Source: Desulfomicrobium sp. ZS1
GTDB lineage: Bacteria > Desulfobacterota > Desulfovibrionia > Desulfovibrionales > Desulfomicrobiaceae
Length of the DNA stretch: 64,000 nt
Assembly: GCF_024204645.1 (NCBI RefSeq)
Contig: NZ_CP100351.1
Location: 682,001-746,000, forward strand
Direction of reading: 5' to 3'
Below the pieces are notes generated by a model that saw only the letters and a list, made by a program, of their open reading frames with translations, was not told the DNA's origin and searched no databases. The translations under genes were made by a program, and so were the position numbers. The first letter of the stretch is position 1, and each line of letters opens with the position of its first letter. Shown one piece after another: positions 9,210-16,383 of the stretch.

Positions 9210-9246
9210 AAAAAAAAGCGGCCGTCCAGCATCTCGCCAGACGGCC
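9210..9246 (-). terminator. Rho-independent terminator at the end of the element's late operon
   Basis: On the minus strand GGCCGTC and GACGGCC form a stem around a 13-base loop, followed by GC and eight T residues. It lies downstream of the 289-residue gene and would stop element transcription before it reaches opgH. Confidence 0.8.
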
Positions 9247-9303
9247 TCCAGGGTCGGCCGGAACATCGCGCACCAGCCTTTATGTGAATCGCGGGAGGCG
9301 ATA

Positions 9304-10173
9304 TTACACGAGAACTGCCTCGGACTTCGCCAGGGCATTGTTGACCACCTGCACCCACTGGGCCGCGTTGCCGTCAAAGCCTTCCAGCCCAAGCGCCTGA
9401 AGTCCGTAATTCGTCCCGGCCTCCATCGTCGCCAGTCGAGCGCCGGCAGCTTCGAGGATGCGCTTGTGCTGCTTCCAGTCGAACAGCAGCCACTCTCCGC
9501 CTTGGGCCATGATAGCGGCCTCACGAGCACCGGCCAGCACTTCAGCGGACGCGGCCTCACGTTTCAGCGGGTCACTCTTCAAACTGTGCAACGGTTCAAG
9601 CGCGCCCTTTGCGCCAAGTTCCAGCAGCAGCTTGGCGCAAGCGCCCGGCTCCATGCCAAGGACAGCTTCACGGCACTCACGAGCGCGGGCCTCTACCACT
9701 TCCGGCGTCATGCCTTCAGTCTCCGGCACCAGGGCCAGCCCGATCAGGATTTCAATGTCACGCAGCCCATTTTGCAGGTTGAGCAAATACTTACTTGCCG
9801 CAGCTATCCACTTGACGCGGGCCGGTTCAATCGCCTTGAGCGCCTCGTTACGGCGCGCCTCGTTGGTGAAACGTGTATCCGCCATGATGTTCTTCACGGA
9901 TGAAATGGCGGGCGTCATGGCGTCCTGATAGGCAGCGAAAAGGGACTTCTCAAAGTCCATCAGGGCGTTGCGCAAATACTCATCGTCACGCTTGACCAGG
10001 TTCTGCATGTTCGCGTTGCTCTTCGGGTCGAATCCGGTCTGGGACAAGACATATTCGAGGGTTGCCGCATATTCGGGCCTCATGCCTAGAGTCTTCCTCT
10101 CTTCGGGATTGCTCTTGCGCACTACGCGGCCGCCAATTTCGACACGTCCATTTTCAAAATTCTTGATTGCCAT
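9304..10173 (-). CDS. Hypothetical element protein, 289 residues
   Basis: I do not recognise this protein. It is soluble, mostly helical and rich in Ala, Glu and Leu, with no signal peptide or membrane segment. It opens MAIKNFENGRVEIGGR and ends near WVQVVNNALAKSEAVLV. It is the last and largest gene of the operon that begins with the Ogr-like regulator, and the start has AAGGA about 10 bases upstream. In P4-like satellites this position is often used for genes that manipulate a helper phage (capsid-size or packaging factors), but nothing in this sequence proves such a role. Confidence 0.75.
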   Translation of the reverse strand: MAIKNFENGRVEIGGRVVRKSNPEERKTLGMRPEYAATLEYVLSQTGFDPKSNANMQNLVKRDDEYLRNALMDFEKSLFAAYQDAMTPAISSVKNIMADTRFTNEARRNEALKAIEPARVKWIAAASKYLLNLQNGLRDIEILIGLALVPETEGMTPEVVEARARECREAVLGMEPGACAKLLLELGAKGALEPLHSLKSDPLKREAASAEVLAGAREAAIMAQGGEWLLFDWKQHKRILEAAGARLATMEAGTNYGLQALGLEGFDGNAAQWVQVVNNALAKSEAVLV

Positions 10174-10212
10174 GATCGTAAATCCTTGCCCGGTCTCGGG
10201 CGGTTGAAATTT

Positions 10213-10485
10213 TTATCCGATAAACCATGAATCAAAATCCGGTTCGCCTGGCAGGGCTTCACCCCACATTGACGTGCATCCCGGCGGATACGTCACGAAA
10301 CTTATCTGTTGCCGATGCACTCGCCAGTAATAATCAGCGGCCTCTTGCCGGGTCTTGAATCCAGCCCATGGGCCTTTGGGGTCTCTCTCGTCGTATTCCA
10401 GGACGGCGGGAAGGTTCTGCTGCCCTTGGGGCAGTTCGTGGGACATTTTGCGCAGGCGAGCGCGTAGCGCCTGGGTTCCTCTCAC
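10213..10485 (-). CDS. Hypothetical element protein, 90 residues
   Basis: Small unrecognised protein. The first 25 residues are basic, followed by an aromatic-rich half (DYYWRVHRQQISFV, and a C-terminal PDFDSWFIG). It overlaps the preceding gene by 4 bases, so it is translated as part of the same late-type operon. No motif was found that suggests a function. Confidence 0.6.
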   Translation of the reverse strand: MRGTQALRARLRKMSHELPQGQQNLPAVLEYDERDPKGPWAGFKTRQEAADYYWRVHRQQISFVTYPPGCTSMWGEALPGEPDFDSWFIG

Positions 10486-10763
10486 CGGTAATCCTCCCGC
10501 GTGGGAATGGGCTCTTTCGTGCAGTCGTAAACCTCGACACAGACGACGAATCCATGCACTGCCGGGTCAAAGTAGCGGTCCAGTAGCTCTTGCCTCGTGT
10601 CGAAAAATCCGCCCTCGGGATTGCCGTCCGCGTCCTTCTTACTGAGGTGGATCTTTCCACCGACGCGGGTTTCGTCAAAGATTAACAGCGGCGGCTTCCA
10701 GGGTTCGCGGTCCATCGCCACAGACTCAAGTCGATCTCTCATTTTGCGCAGCGCCGGCTTCAT
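10482..10763 (-). CDS. Hypothetical element protein, 93 residues
   Basis: Unrecognised small protein, with a basic, helical N-terminus (MKPALRKMRDRLE) and a mixed alpha/beta remainder. It overlaps both neighbours by 4 bases, which supports real translation in a coupled operon. No membrane segment and no cysteine motif typical of a zinc finger are present. Confidence 0.6.
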   Translation of the reverse strand: MKPALRKMRDRLESVAMDREPWKPPLLIFDETRVGGKIHLSKKDADGNPEGGFFDTRQELLDRYFDPAVHGFVVCVEVYDCTKEPIPTREDYR

Positions 10764-10981
10764 GCTTGCACCTCGTTGTCATCGCCAAGGGTTAAGAACA
10801 GCACCATATCAATGGCTCGCTCGGGCCGAGCTAGATACTCCGGTACGGGCCATGGGCGGCCGGTTCCATGCTGCAACTCCCGACCATCTGGATGCGCGTC
10901 AACAAGCCAGAATTGAGGGGTAGGCTTCGCGCCTGGCAGTCTCCGCAGCCGTCGCCGTAGGGTTGATGATCCGGCTACCAT
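10760..10981 (-). CDS. Hypothetical element protein, 73 residues
   Basis: Small unrecognised protein with an Arg-rich N-terminus (RRRLRRLPG). It overlaps the DUF5681 gene upstream by 7 bases and the next gene by 4. Support comes from its position in the overlapping gene chain rather than from similarity. Confidence 0.55.
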   Translation of the reverse strand: MVAGSSTLRRRLRRLPGAKPTPQFWLVDAHPDGRELQHGTGRPWPVPEYLARPERAIDMVLFLTLGDDNEVQA

Positions 10982-11445
10982 CGCTTGTTCCTCGGGGCCG
11001 CGTCTTCGAGCTCGCTCAGTCTCTCGGCTATTTGCTGATACTCGAAGGCTTCAAGGTAGGTCCGCAGCATCTTGACCAGCATGTCGCCCTCGCCTGGGAC
11101 AATCTGACCACCGGCCACGGCTTTGAAGATCTTCCCAAACACCTGGCCCGCGTTCTCTGCGTTGATTTTTGCAGGCAGCTTGATTGCATCGCCGTCGATA
11201 GCTCTTTCCTTGAGCGGCGGGCAGATCCGCTCCATGCAGATGCGAAGGGCGGTTGTGTCGCCTTCCAGGGCTAGATCCACGCACTTGCGCGTCAGGGCCT
11301 CGGCTTCGCCGTCGAGAAGCACCTGGGCCGCCCTGGTTGCCTTGTTCCGGCATCCCTTGGGCTTTCCAGCGGGGTTTCCTGACCTACCCTTGGGAAAGGG
11401 CTTGCCTGGTCCTTTCTGCTGATCCTGTGCTGCATTATCAGCCAT
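10975..11445 (-). CDS. DUF5681 domain-containing protein
   Basis: A 156-residue protein whose N-terminus has the DUF5681 signature PFPKGRSGNPAGKPKGCRNK, a basic Gly/Pro-rich motif seen in many phage and mobile-element proteins. A helical remainder follows, and a C-terminal segment (YQQIAERLSELEDAA) could form a coiled coil. The family's function is unknown; its place near packaging genes in phages suggests DNA binding. It overlaps the Ogr-like gene by 8 bases, making it the second gene of that operon. Confidence 0.8.
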   Translation of the reverse strand: MADNAAQDQQKGPGKPFPKGRSGNPAGKPKGCRNKATRAAQVLLDGEAEALTRKCVDLALEGDTTALRICMERICPPLKERAIDGDAIKLPAKINAENAGQVFGKIFKAVAGGQIVPGEGDMLVKMLRTYLEAFEYQQIAERLSELEDAAPRNKRW

Positions 11446-11662
11446 TGGTTACGGCCTCGCACAACTCCGCACCGCGACGTTGCAGGGGTCTTCTATCGTA
11501 GCAGCGAACCATTTCGCCCGTCCAAATAGTCAAGAAACGCTGCCCACAGTCCTGGCACTCGAAACGCTGCTGGACGCACCACCCCGAAAGGTTGATCGGC
11601 CCCTGCAACTTGTACGTTGCTTCACTCCCGCAAGTCGGACATGGTATCCGTGGTTTTTTCAT
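11438..11662 (-). CDS. Ogr/Delta-like zinc-finger transcriptional activator
   Basis: A 74-residue protein with paired cysteine motifs CPTC and CQDC followed by GQRFLT. This is the arrangement of the P2 Ogr / P4 Delta family of late-gene activators; P2 Ogr is about 72 residues, so this is the single-domain form. ATG 11662 is chosen because AAAGGAGG lies just upstream; the longer open frame runs through the promoter. In P2/P4 these proteins activate phage late promoters. Here it heads the operon at the left end of the element, and one inverted repeat lies upstream of its own promoter. Confidence 0.82.
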   Translation of the reverse strand: MKKPRIPCPTCGSEATYKLQGPINLSGWCVQQRFECQDCGQRFLTIWTGEMVRCYDRRPLQRRGAELCEAVTNG

Positions 11663-11677
11663 GCGTTCGCCTCCTTT

Positions 11678-11746
11678 GTGCAGAATCATAGCAAGTCTTG
11701 TTTTCTGTACAAGCGAACCAAGTGCAGATTTACAATTACTGCACTT
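11678..11746 (-). promoter_or_regulatory. Candidate activator-dependent promoter with dyad upstream of the Ogr-like gene
   Basis: On the minus strand, TATGAT (11685-11690) is a good -10 box. A poor -35 (TTGTAC, 11707-11712) lies 16 bases away. Further upstream is the perfect dyad AAGTGCAG-N11-CTGCACTT (11720-11746), and another CTGCAC half-site overlaps the predicted start (11678-11683). The dyad centre is about 55 bp before the predicted start. That matches the Ogr/Delta binding distance in P2/P4 promoters, although the P2 sequence TGT-N12-ACA is not present. Confidence 0.5.
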
Positions 11747-11862
11747 TTTATAGACGTTGACGGCCAAGACATTGCAGTCTCGGAGTTGGGTATGTGGTCG
11801 GGTCGGGATGATATTTTCCTGTAAATTCATTTTGTTATCTGTCCTGCTCTTGAATTTGAAAT

Positions 11863-12021
11863 TCATCTGCTTCGAGAAATGCGCTCTCGCAGTTCCTTGA
11901 CTTCGGCCTGTAGCTTCACGATCTCTGCCCATAGCTTCGTGGTTCGTGCATCCAGCCTGGAATCCATCACGGCCACTTCATCTTCGAGCGTGGCCACTCG
12001 TTCGGATAAATCAGCCTTCAT
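11863..12021 (-). CDS. Small coiled-coil protein, 52 residues
   Basis: This short frame opens MKADLSERVATLEDEVAVMD and has heptad-like Leu/Val spacing to its end, typical of a short coiled coil. It overlaps the upstream gene by 11 bases and ends just before the promoter of the Ogr-like operon. Function unknown; it could be a phage-type accessory protein. Confidence 0.5.
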   Translation of the reverse strand: MKADLSERVATLEDEVAVMDSRLDARTTKLWAEIVKLQAEVKELRERISRSR

Positions 12022-12238
12022 GCTTCACCCCCAGATCCTCGGAAACTGCGACATGCAGGAATGCCGTCTGTGTATGCTTCGGAAGCGCCCGCCAGGTAGA
12101 GACCATCTCGTTGACGTGTTGAGCGTTCCACCACGGCATCCCGATTGAACCACCGCCAAGCATGAGAAAAAAACCGTCCTTCTCAGCCAAGCGGGCGTCC
12201 ACCCATAGCTGCAATAGACGTTCGGTCATTGCGTCCAT
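12011..12238 (-). CDS. Hypothetical element protein, 75 residues
   Basis: Unrecognised. Features that can be seen are a Gly-rich stretch (MLGGGSIGM) followed by a Trp pair (PWWNAQHVNEM). The start has GGGAGGT 7 bases upstream and overlaps the previous gene by 13 bases. A downstream ATG three codons in is less well placed. It lies in the primase-helicase operon. Confidence 0.55.
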   Translation of the reverse strand: MDAMTERLLQLWVDARLAEKDGFFLMLGGGSIGMPWWNAQHVNEMVSTWRALPKHTQTAFLHVAVSEDLGVKHEG

Positions 12239-12534
12239 GGTGTACCTCCCTTGCCCGGGCCAGGATGGCAGATGGAGCAGATGCGCAGACCATAATCCGA
12301 GGTCCAGAATTCACGATGGCGGGCGTATCCGGTCGGGCATTGCCACTGATCAGGCGCGGAAACCTCGACGCGCTTCCGGGTTAACTCGTTGATGATTGCG
12401 GTCTTGTGTTCTTGCAGCAGGGGAAGGACAGCGGCCACTGCCTGGGCCTCGCCTTGGTAGCGAAGCCGGCCGTCACGGATGGAAAGGGCCACGCCATGAG
12501 ACGCGGCCTCGTTGATGACTTCGCGGGGGGTCAT
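12226..12534 (-). CDS. TubC-type docking-domain-like protein
   Basis: A 102-residue protein. Residues 1-50 (REVINEAASHGVALSIRDG onward, with a helical LLQEHKTAIINEL) resemble the TubC N-terminal docking domain, a small protein-interaction fold known from NRPS/PKS subunits and also seen in mobile-element proteins. The second half has CPTG and CSIC cysteine pairs that might bind zinc. It overlaps the primase-helicase gene by 4 bases, which suggests it partners the replication protein. Similarity was judged by eye. Confidence 0.55.
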   Translation of the reverse strand: MTPREVINEAASHGVALSIRDGRLRYQGEAQAVAAVLPLLQEHKTAIINELTRKRVEVSAPDQWQCPTGYARHREFWTSDYGLRICSICHPGPGKGGTPWTQ

Positions 12535-14693
12535 AGGATGCCCTCCACGATTTGAGAGTTTCCGTTCCTTAAAGAATCTATTCCGAGTATTCCGACTTGT
12601 CCGTCTGTACCTTCTGGAGAAGTAACACTCGGAACACTCGGAGTACTTCCACCACTAGGAACACTCGGAATGAGAGAATACATTCCGTACCCAACAGAAA
12701 ATAAAAAACCTTCTTCGACCAGTTTTTTAATAAGCTTTCCTGTGTTGGAAGGAGTCTTACCAAGTGTACTGGCCACCATGTTGGGGCTCAGGCTTCCGCC
12801 GTCATCCCTAAACGCCTGCAGGATGGCCAATCGCTCTGGAGTCAGGTCCACTTCATCCTCGTTGGCATAGCCGGAGCAGGACCAGCCCGGATTGCTCCAT
12901 GCGAGCTCATACGAATGGCCTTCAATGTCTCGCCCCGTTGTTTGCAGGGTTGCGGTCGAGGCACCACGCTTGCGGGTTAAGAGCATGGCCGTGTCAGCCG
13001 TGCCGAACTGCCCCATGCTGCCGGTGATGTTGTCGAAGGGATCTTTTGAGGTGCGCAGTTTTGATAGGTGCGTCACGATCAAAATGCAGATGCCGTGCTT
13101 GTCCGCCATGGACTTGATGCGCGTCATGATGATGCTGTCGCTCTCGTAGGCATTCAAGCCCTTGCTCTTGGACTTCGGACCGACCTTGGCAAGAGTATCG
13201 ATGACAACCAGCTTCAGCCCGTTGGGCACGTTCTCTTCGACGTAGGATTCCAATTTCTCCAGACCGCCTTCGTCGTCGAATCGCGGCCAGGTGATTTGAA
13301 AATCCACGTTCGAGAGCCCGGACTTGATAGCGGGCTCGTTCCGAAACAGGGCTTTCATGCGGTCCTGTAGTCGCCGTTTGCCGTCTTCCAGGGCCAGGTA
13401 AAGGCTCTTTGCCTGGGGCGTCTGGAAATGGCCTAGGACGCGGCATCCCGCGCCCATTCCTGCACAAATGGAATAGATCAGCCAGGACTTGCCCAACTTC
13501 GGGCCACCGGCCAGGATAGCCAGTCCTTGGGGGAGTAAATCAGGGACTGCCCAACGGACCTCTGGCAGATCCATTTCGAGCAGATCCGCACCGTTGAAGA
13601 TCCCGGCAAGGCATTCCTGGGCATGGTTTTCCTTGGCCGCGTTCTTCCCGGCCTTCTGTCCGCCGTCACGGTTCCAATCACTCTCACCTTCCGGCGTTCC
13701 ATACCCCTGCGCAGACAGATCCTTGGCCGCCGCCGCGAAGTCTCCGTCATGCTCAAGCATGGCATAGACAGAGAAAGGGGCGTAAGCCTCGTAGGGCTCG
13801 AAAGGATGGCTGTTAGAGCTGAAGGGGTAGAAGATGCGCTCGTCGGTCAGCGTGGCGCTTGTGCCGCCCGTCTTGCCCGGCCTGGCCAGATGAATCCGGT
13901 CTCCGATCTGTTTGACGAAAGTCCATCCATGCTTTTCGAGAATGGGCAGGATTTCGCCTCGGGCGTTGAAGTCGTCGCCGGGGCGGTTGCCGTCTGCCGT
14001 CCTCGCCTCGCTCTTGAGCTTGGGCGCTTTTGGCTCGGGGAAGTAGGTCTCGAACTCCCTGGCCAGGGAAAGCAGGTAGTCGACTTCCTCATCTTCGAGC
14101 AGGGGCATGGACAGGATCTTGCCCTGTAACAACTCATAGCCAGGCGACGGAGCACAAACACAATACGCGCCCATTCCGGCGGTCGCGCCTCTGGTCTCGA
14201 TGGCGTCGGGGTTGATGATCCACTTCCCGCGATGCTCGAAAGCCTTGAATGACTTCTTGGGCCTGTTGTCAGGGTCGATTGGCTTGCCGCCGCCGTCATA
14301 CTCGCCGGGGCATTCGACCTCGATCACTTGGTGGGCGAGCTTCTGGGTCATGAAGGGGCGCTTGGTCCTGACCCAGATATGAGCGCCGGCATTCATGGTC
14401 TTCTCAACCGTGAGGCGTGCCCATAACTCGTGGCGCTCTGCCATTACCCTGGCCTTGTAAGCCTCGAAGAATAGACCGGCCTGGTCAAAGTCGATGGCTA
14501 GCACCGGATTGACCTCGCAGCCGCAGATCAAACCTACCATGGGATTGCCCCAAAGCTCTATTTCACCCGGCGTCGGGGGGCGGTCCTTGATCTTCTCTCG
14601 GTTGATAATCGGCTTTTTGTCGCCTCGGCATCCGATCGGATGTAAACCACGCTCTAGGGCCAGCTTGGCGAAATCTTTAACCAATACGCTCAT
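12531..14693 (-). CDS. Primase-polymerase / RecA-like helicase replication protein
   Basis: A 720-residue fusion. The N-terminal third has a Prim-Pol-like catalytic motif (VLAIDFDQ) and GAHIWVR. The central domain is a RecA/RepA-type ATPase with Walker A GGPKLGKS and Walker B LKLVVIDTL, then ILIVTHLSK. The C-terminus looks like a winged helix (LGKTPSNTGKLIKKLVEEGF). This is the architecture of autonomous replication proteins of satellites and plasmids, like P4 alpha in role. ATG 14693 is used because AAGGGGG precedes it; the longer frame upstream crosses another gene. Confidence 0.85.
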   Translation of the reverse strand: MSVLVKDFAKLALERGLHPIGCRGDKKPIINREKIKDRPPTPGEIELWGNPMVGLICGCEVNPVLAIDFDQAGLFFEAYKARVMAERHELWARLTVEKTMNAGAHIWVRTKRPFMTQKLAHQVIEVECPGEYDGGGKPIDPDNRPKKSFKAFEHRGKWIINPDAIETRGATAGMGAYCVCAPSPGYELLQGKILSMPLLEDEEVDYLLSLAREFETYFPEPKAPKLKSEARTADGNRPGDDFNARGEILPILEKHGWTFVKQIGDRIHLARPGKTGGTSATLTDERIFYPFSSNSHPFEPYEAYAPFSVYAMLEHDGDFAAAAKDLSAQGYGTPEGESDWNRDGGQKAGKNAAKENHAQECLAGIFNGADLLEMDLPEVRWAVPDLLPQGLAILAGGPKLGKSWLIYSICAGMGAGCRVLGHFQTPQAKSLYLALEDGKRRLQDRMKALFRNEPAIKSGLSNVDFQITWPRFDDEGGLEKLESYVEENVPNGLKLVVIDTLAKVGPKSKSKGLNAYESDSIIMTRIKSMADKHGICILIVTHLSKLRTSKDPFDNITGSMGQFGTADTAMLLTRKRGASTATLQTTGRDIEGHSYELAWSNPGWSCSGYANEDEVDLTPERLAILQAFRDDGGSLSPNMVASTLGKTPSNTGKLIKKLVEEGFLFSVGYGMYSLIPSVPSGGSTPSVPSVTSPEGTDGQVGILGIDSLRNGNSQIVEGIL

Positions 14694-14815
14694 TTCTGCC
14701 CCCTTTGTTGGGTAAACGGGTAGGGTAGAAATGAACTCGCAAACGATGACGACACGTTGTAGCAGATGGACATGAACAAGGGATTCAAGAGGCGGGTCGG
14801 GGCGTGACAATGCTT

Positions 14816-14827
14816 GACAAATTTGTC
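14816..14827. promoter_or_regulatory. Perfect 12-bp palindrome upstream of the replication gene
   Basis: GACAAATTTGTC lies in the 240-bp gap between the HTH gene and the primase-helicase gene, about 125 bp before the latter. A related TGACAA occurs ten bases to the left. It could be an operator for the AlpA-like protein or another regulator. Confidence 0.35.
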
Positions 14828-14882
14828 TATATTTGCCACATTTTCCTTGCGGTTGTTTGGATAACCTCCGCGCCCGGTCTCT

Positions 14883-14910
14883 AAATCCCGTCCTTGCCCG
14901 GCGGGATTTT
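14883..14910. terminator. Hairpin AAATCCCG...CGGGATTT after the HTH gene
   Basis: An 8-bp perfect stem with an 11-base loop. The T-run (TTTTTCTTTT) is on the plus strand, while on the minus strand, the direction of the genes, only TTTAGAG follows. It may act as a weak or attenuating terminator. Confidence 0.4.
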
Positions 14911-14932
14911 TCTTTTGCACCATATCCACCCC

Positions 14933-15112
14933 CTACGCTGCCGGGTTGATAGTGCGGGATGCGACGTAGGCGTCGAGGTCTGCGACGTTGTAGCGGACGC
15001 TCCGACCCAGTTTGATGAACTTTGGGCCGCGTCCATAGCATCGGCACTGCTGCATCCACTTGACACTCATCCCAAGATACTTGGCCGCCTGCTTCTCGTT
15101 CCATCTTTCCAT
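14933..15112 (-). CDS. AlpA/Vis-like helix-turn-helix regulator (excisionase family)
   Basis: A 59-residue protein opening MERWNEKQAAKYLGMSVKWM and continuing through YGRGPKFIKLGRSVRYN to VADLDAYVASR. This is the MerR-like DNA-binding fold of AlpA, Vis and excisionase (HTH_17) proteins. In P4, Vis both represses satellite genes and promotes excision; a matching dual role here is inference. TGGAG lies 7 bases before the start. Immediately upstream is the terminator of the preceding gene. Confidence 0.85.
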   Translation of the reverse strand: MERWNEKQAAKYLGMSVKWMQQCRCYGRGPKFIKLGRSVRYNVADLDAYVASRTINPAA

Positions 15113-15130
15113 GGTTATGCTCCAGAAAAG

Positions 15131-15168
15131 TAAAAAGCCGAAAACTGCGGGATTGCAGTCTTCGGCTT
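15131..15168 (-). terminator. Rho-independent terminator between cargo gene and HTH gene
   Basis: A 14-bp stem with one G-U pair (AAGCCGAAGACTGC / GCAGTTTTCGGCTT on the minus strand) has a 6-base loop and is followed by TTTACTTTT. It ends the upstream 200-residue gene only about 20 bases before the start codon of the AlpA-like gene. Confidence 0.8.
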
Positions 15169-15244
15169 GGAAAATAAGAGAGCTCGAAGGTACTAGGTTA
15201 TGTTTTTATATGTGGTAGTATTTGGCAATAACTAACTGTCTGAT

Positions 15245-15847
15245 TTATTTAAATCTAAGTTCAATCCAGTCAAGACAGGGCTTTGCGAGTTTAACACACC
15301 TCGGATGGATGGATTGGACCCATCGACGGTAGCCCTCACTGTCAATGGTCAGTTCGTTGTCAGATAATCTACGGTAAATCTCTCTGAACTCGCCGCAAAG
15401 TATAGCTTTTCGATATTTCCAGCAAAATTTTATAAATGTGTCAGAGTCTTTTTGCATAATGACAGTTGATTGACTGCAAAATTTGCGTGCAGCAGCGTCA
15501 ACTGGTCTTGTTGACTGCCCGTCTATAGTCTCATCAACTCTTAGAACTCCTAGCCATTCGGCATAAGATTCATTCATGCTTCTTTCTTGGAGTTTCTGTC
15601 TTTCCGTCTTAGGGACTCGCTTCGCTGGTTTTTTAAACGCCAAGAGGTCGCACACAGCAATTCCCAGATCAGCGGGGAGAGAATGTCCGTTCTCAAACGT
15701 CTTGCGCAGAGCCCACAGGATAGCGTCTTTGTCTTGCTCTTCATCCTCAACTACCATCTGAACAAGAGTTAGATTTGGATCTCCTGTATCCCTCAAGAGG
15801 GAACCTATGGCAGGCTCATATCCAAGCAATTTTTCCCAATGCGCCAC
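15245..15847 (-). CDS. Hypothetical cargo-like protein, 200 residues
   Basis: Unrecognised soluble protein with charged, helical stretches, a basic linker (KKPAKRVPKTERQKLQ) and a C-terminal half rich in Cys and aromatic residues (FIKFCWKYRKAILCGEF). Its G+C is clearly lower than that of the genes on either side (about 40-45% by eye), and it has its own terminator, both signs of an independently acquired cargo gene. Satellites often carry anti-phage genes in such positions, but no defence motif is visible. The true start could be internal. Confidence 0.65.
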   Translation of the reverse strand: MAHWEKLLGYEPAIGSLLRDTGDPNLTLVQMVVEDEEQDKDAILWALRKTFENGHSLPADLGIAVCDLLAFKKPAKRVPKTERQKLQERSMNESYAEWLGVLRVDETIDGQSTRPVDAAARKFCSQSTVIMQKDSDTFIKFCWKYRKAILCGEFREIYRRLSDNELTIDSEGYRRWVQSIHPRCVKLAKPCLDWIELRFK

Positions 15848-15876
15848 AAGCCACCTCCGCTTGCACCTGAGAAGAT

Positions 15877-15940
15877 CCAGGGCCGGGGGTCAGGTAAACC
15901 CCTTTTCGCCGTCGATGATCAGTCAGCGGCTAGGCCCTGG
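15877..15940. repeat. Intergenic inverted repeat CCAGGGCC...GGCCCTGG
   Basis: An 8-bp perfect stem spans about 48 bases in the gap between two element genes. The loop contains a smaller GGGG/CCCC pairing. There is no T-run, so it is a structured intergenic segment rather than a clear terminator. Confidence 0.35.
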
Positions 15941-15950
15941 AAAGAATGAT

Positions 15951-16181
15951 CTACTGTTGCGGTTCCTCGGGCTTGACCAGATCCATCGCCCGGTCAACGC
16001 GTTCACTGACATGCGTCATGGATGTGGACACAAGATCCAGGCCCTTGTAGGCGGCGTCTGGGTCTGCCGTCATCTTCTCGGGCGTCCAATGAGCTACATG
16101 GTCGGCAAGGGCCACGAGGGCAGCGTGGACGGCCTGCAATTCGGCCTGTGCAAGCGTTGTGCGCAGTTCGTTGGTTGTCAT
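15951..16181 (-). CDS. Hypothetical element protein, 76 residues
   Basis: Unrecognised small, Ala-rich helical protein (LRTTLAQAELQAVHAALVAL). It starts with GGGAGGTGAG upstream and an ATGA overlap with the previous gene. It is the last of four small overlapping genes between the integrase and the cargo gene. Confidence 0.55.
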   Translation of the reverse strand: MTTNELRTTLAQAELQAVHAALVALADHVAHWTPEKMTADPDAAYKGLDLVSTSMTHVSERVDRAMDLVKPEEPQQ

Positions 16182-16381
16182 GGTCTCACCTCCCGTTGCA
16201 TCTCCGCAATCGGTCCCACAAGACTGTCGAGCTGTCTTGTGATGCCGTCGAGGATTTCAGCCGCCGGGCTGTCTCCGTTCGCCTTCATGGCGTTGACCAA
16301 CCATCCAAGGTTGATTGCAATCCTGGCCACTTCAATCTCGATGTCAATTTTCTTGTCTTCGATGATCTGTGCTGCTCCCAT
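16178..16381 (-). CDS. Hypothetical element protein, 67 residues
   Basis: Small helical protein opening MGAAQIIEDKKIDIEIEVAR. GAGGAGGTG upstream gives a strong ribosome-binding site. No known domain is recognised; position in the coupled array supports that it is translated. Confidence 0.55.
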   Translation of the reverse strand: MGAAQIIEDKKIDIEIEVARIAINLGWLVNAMKANGDSPAAEILDGITRQLDSLVGPIAEMQREVRP

Positions 16382-16383
16382 GA

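Noticed and set aside
14694-15104. N-terminal extension of the primase-helicase frame
   Set aside because: It reads through the AlpA-like gene in another frame; the ATG at 14693 has a strong ribosome-binding site and begins the conserved domain.
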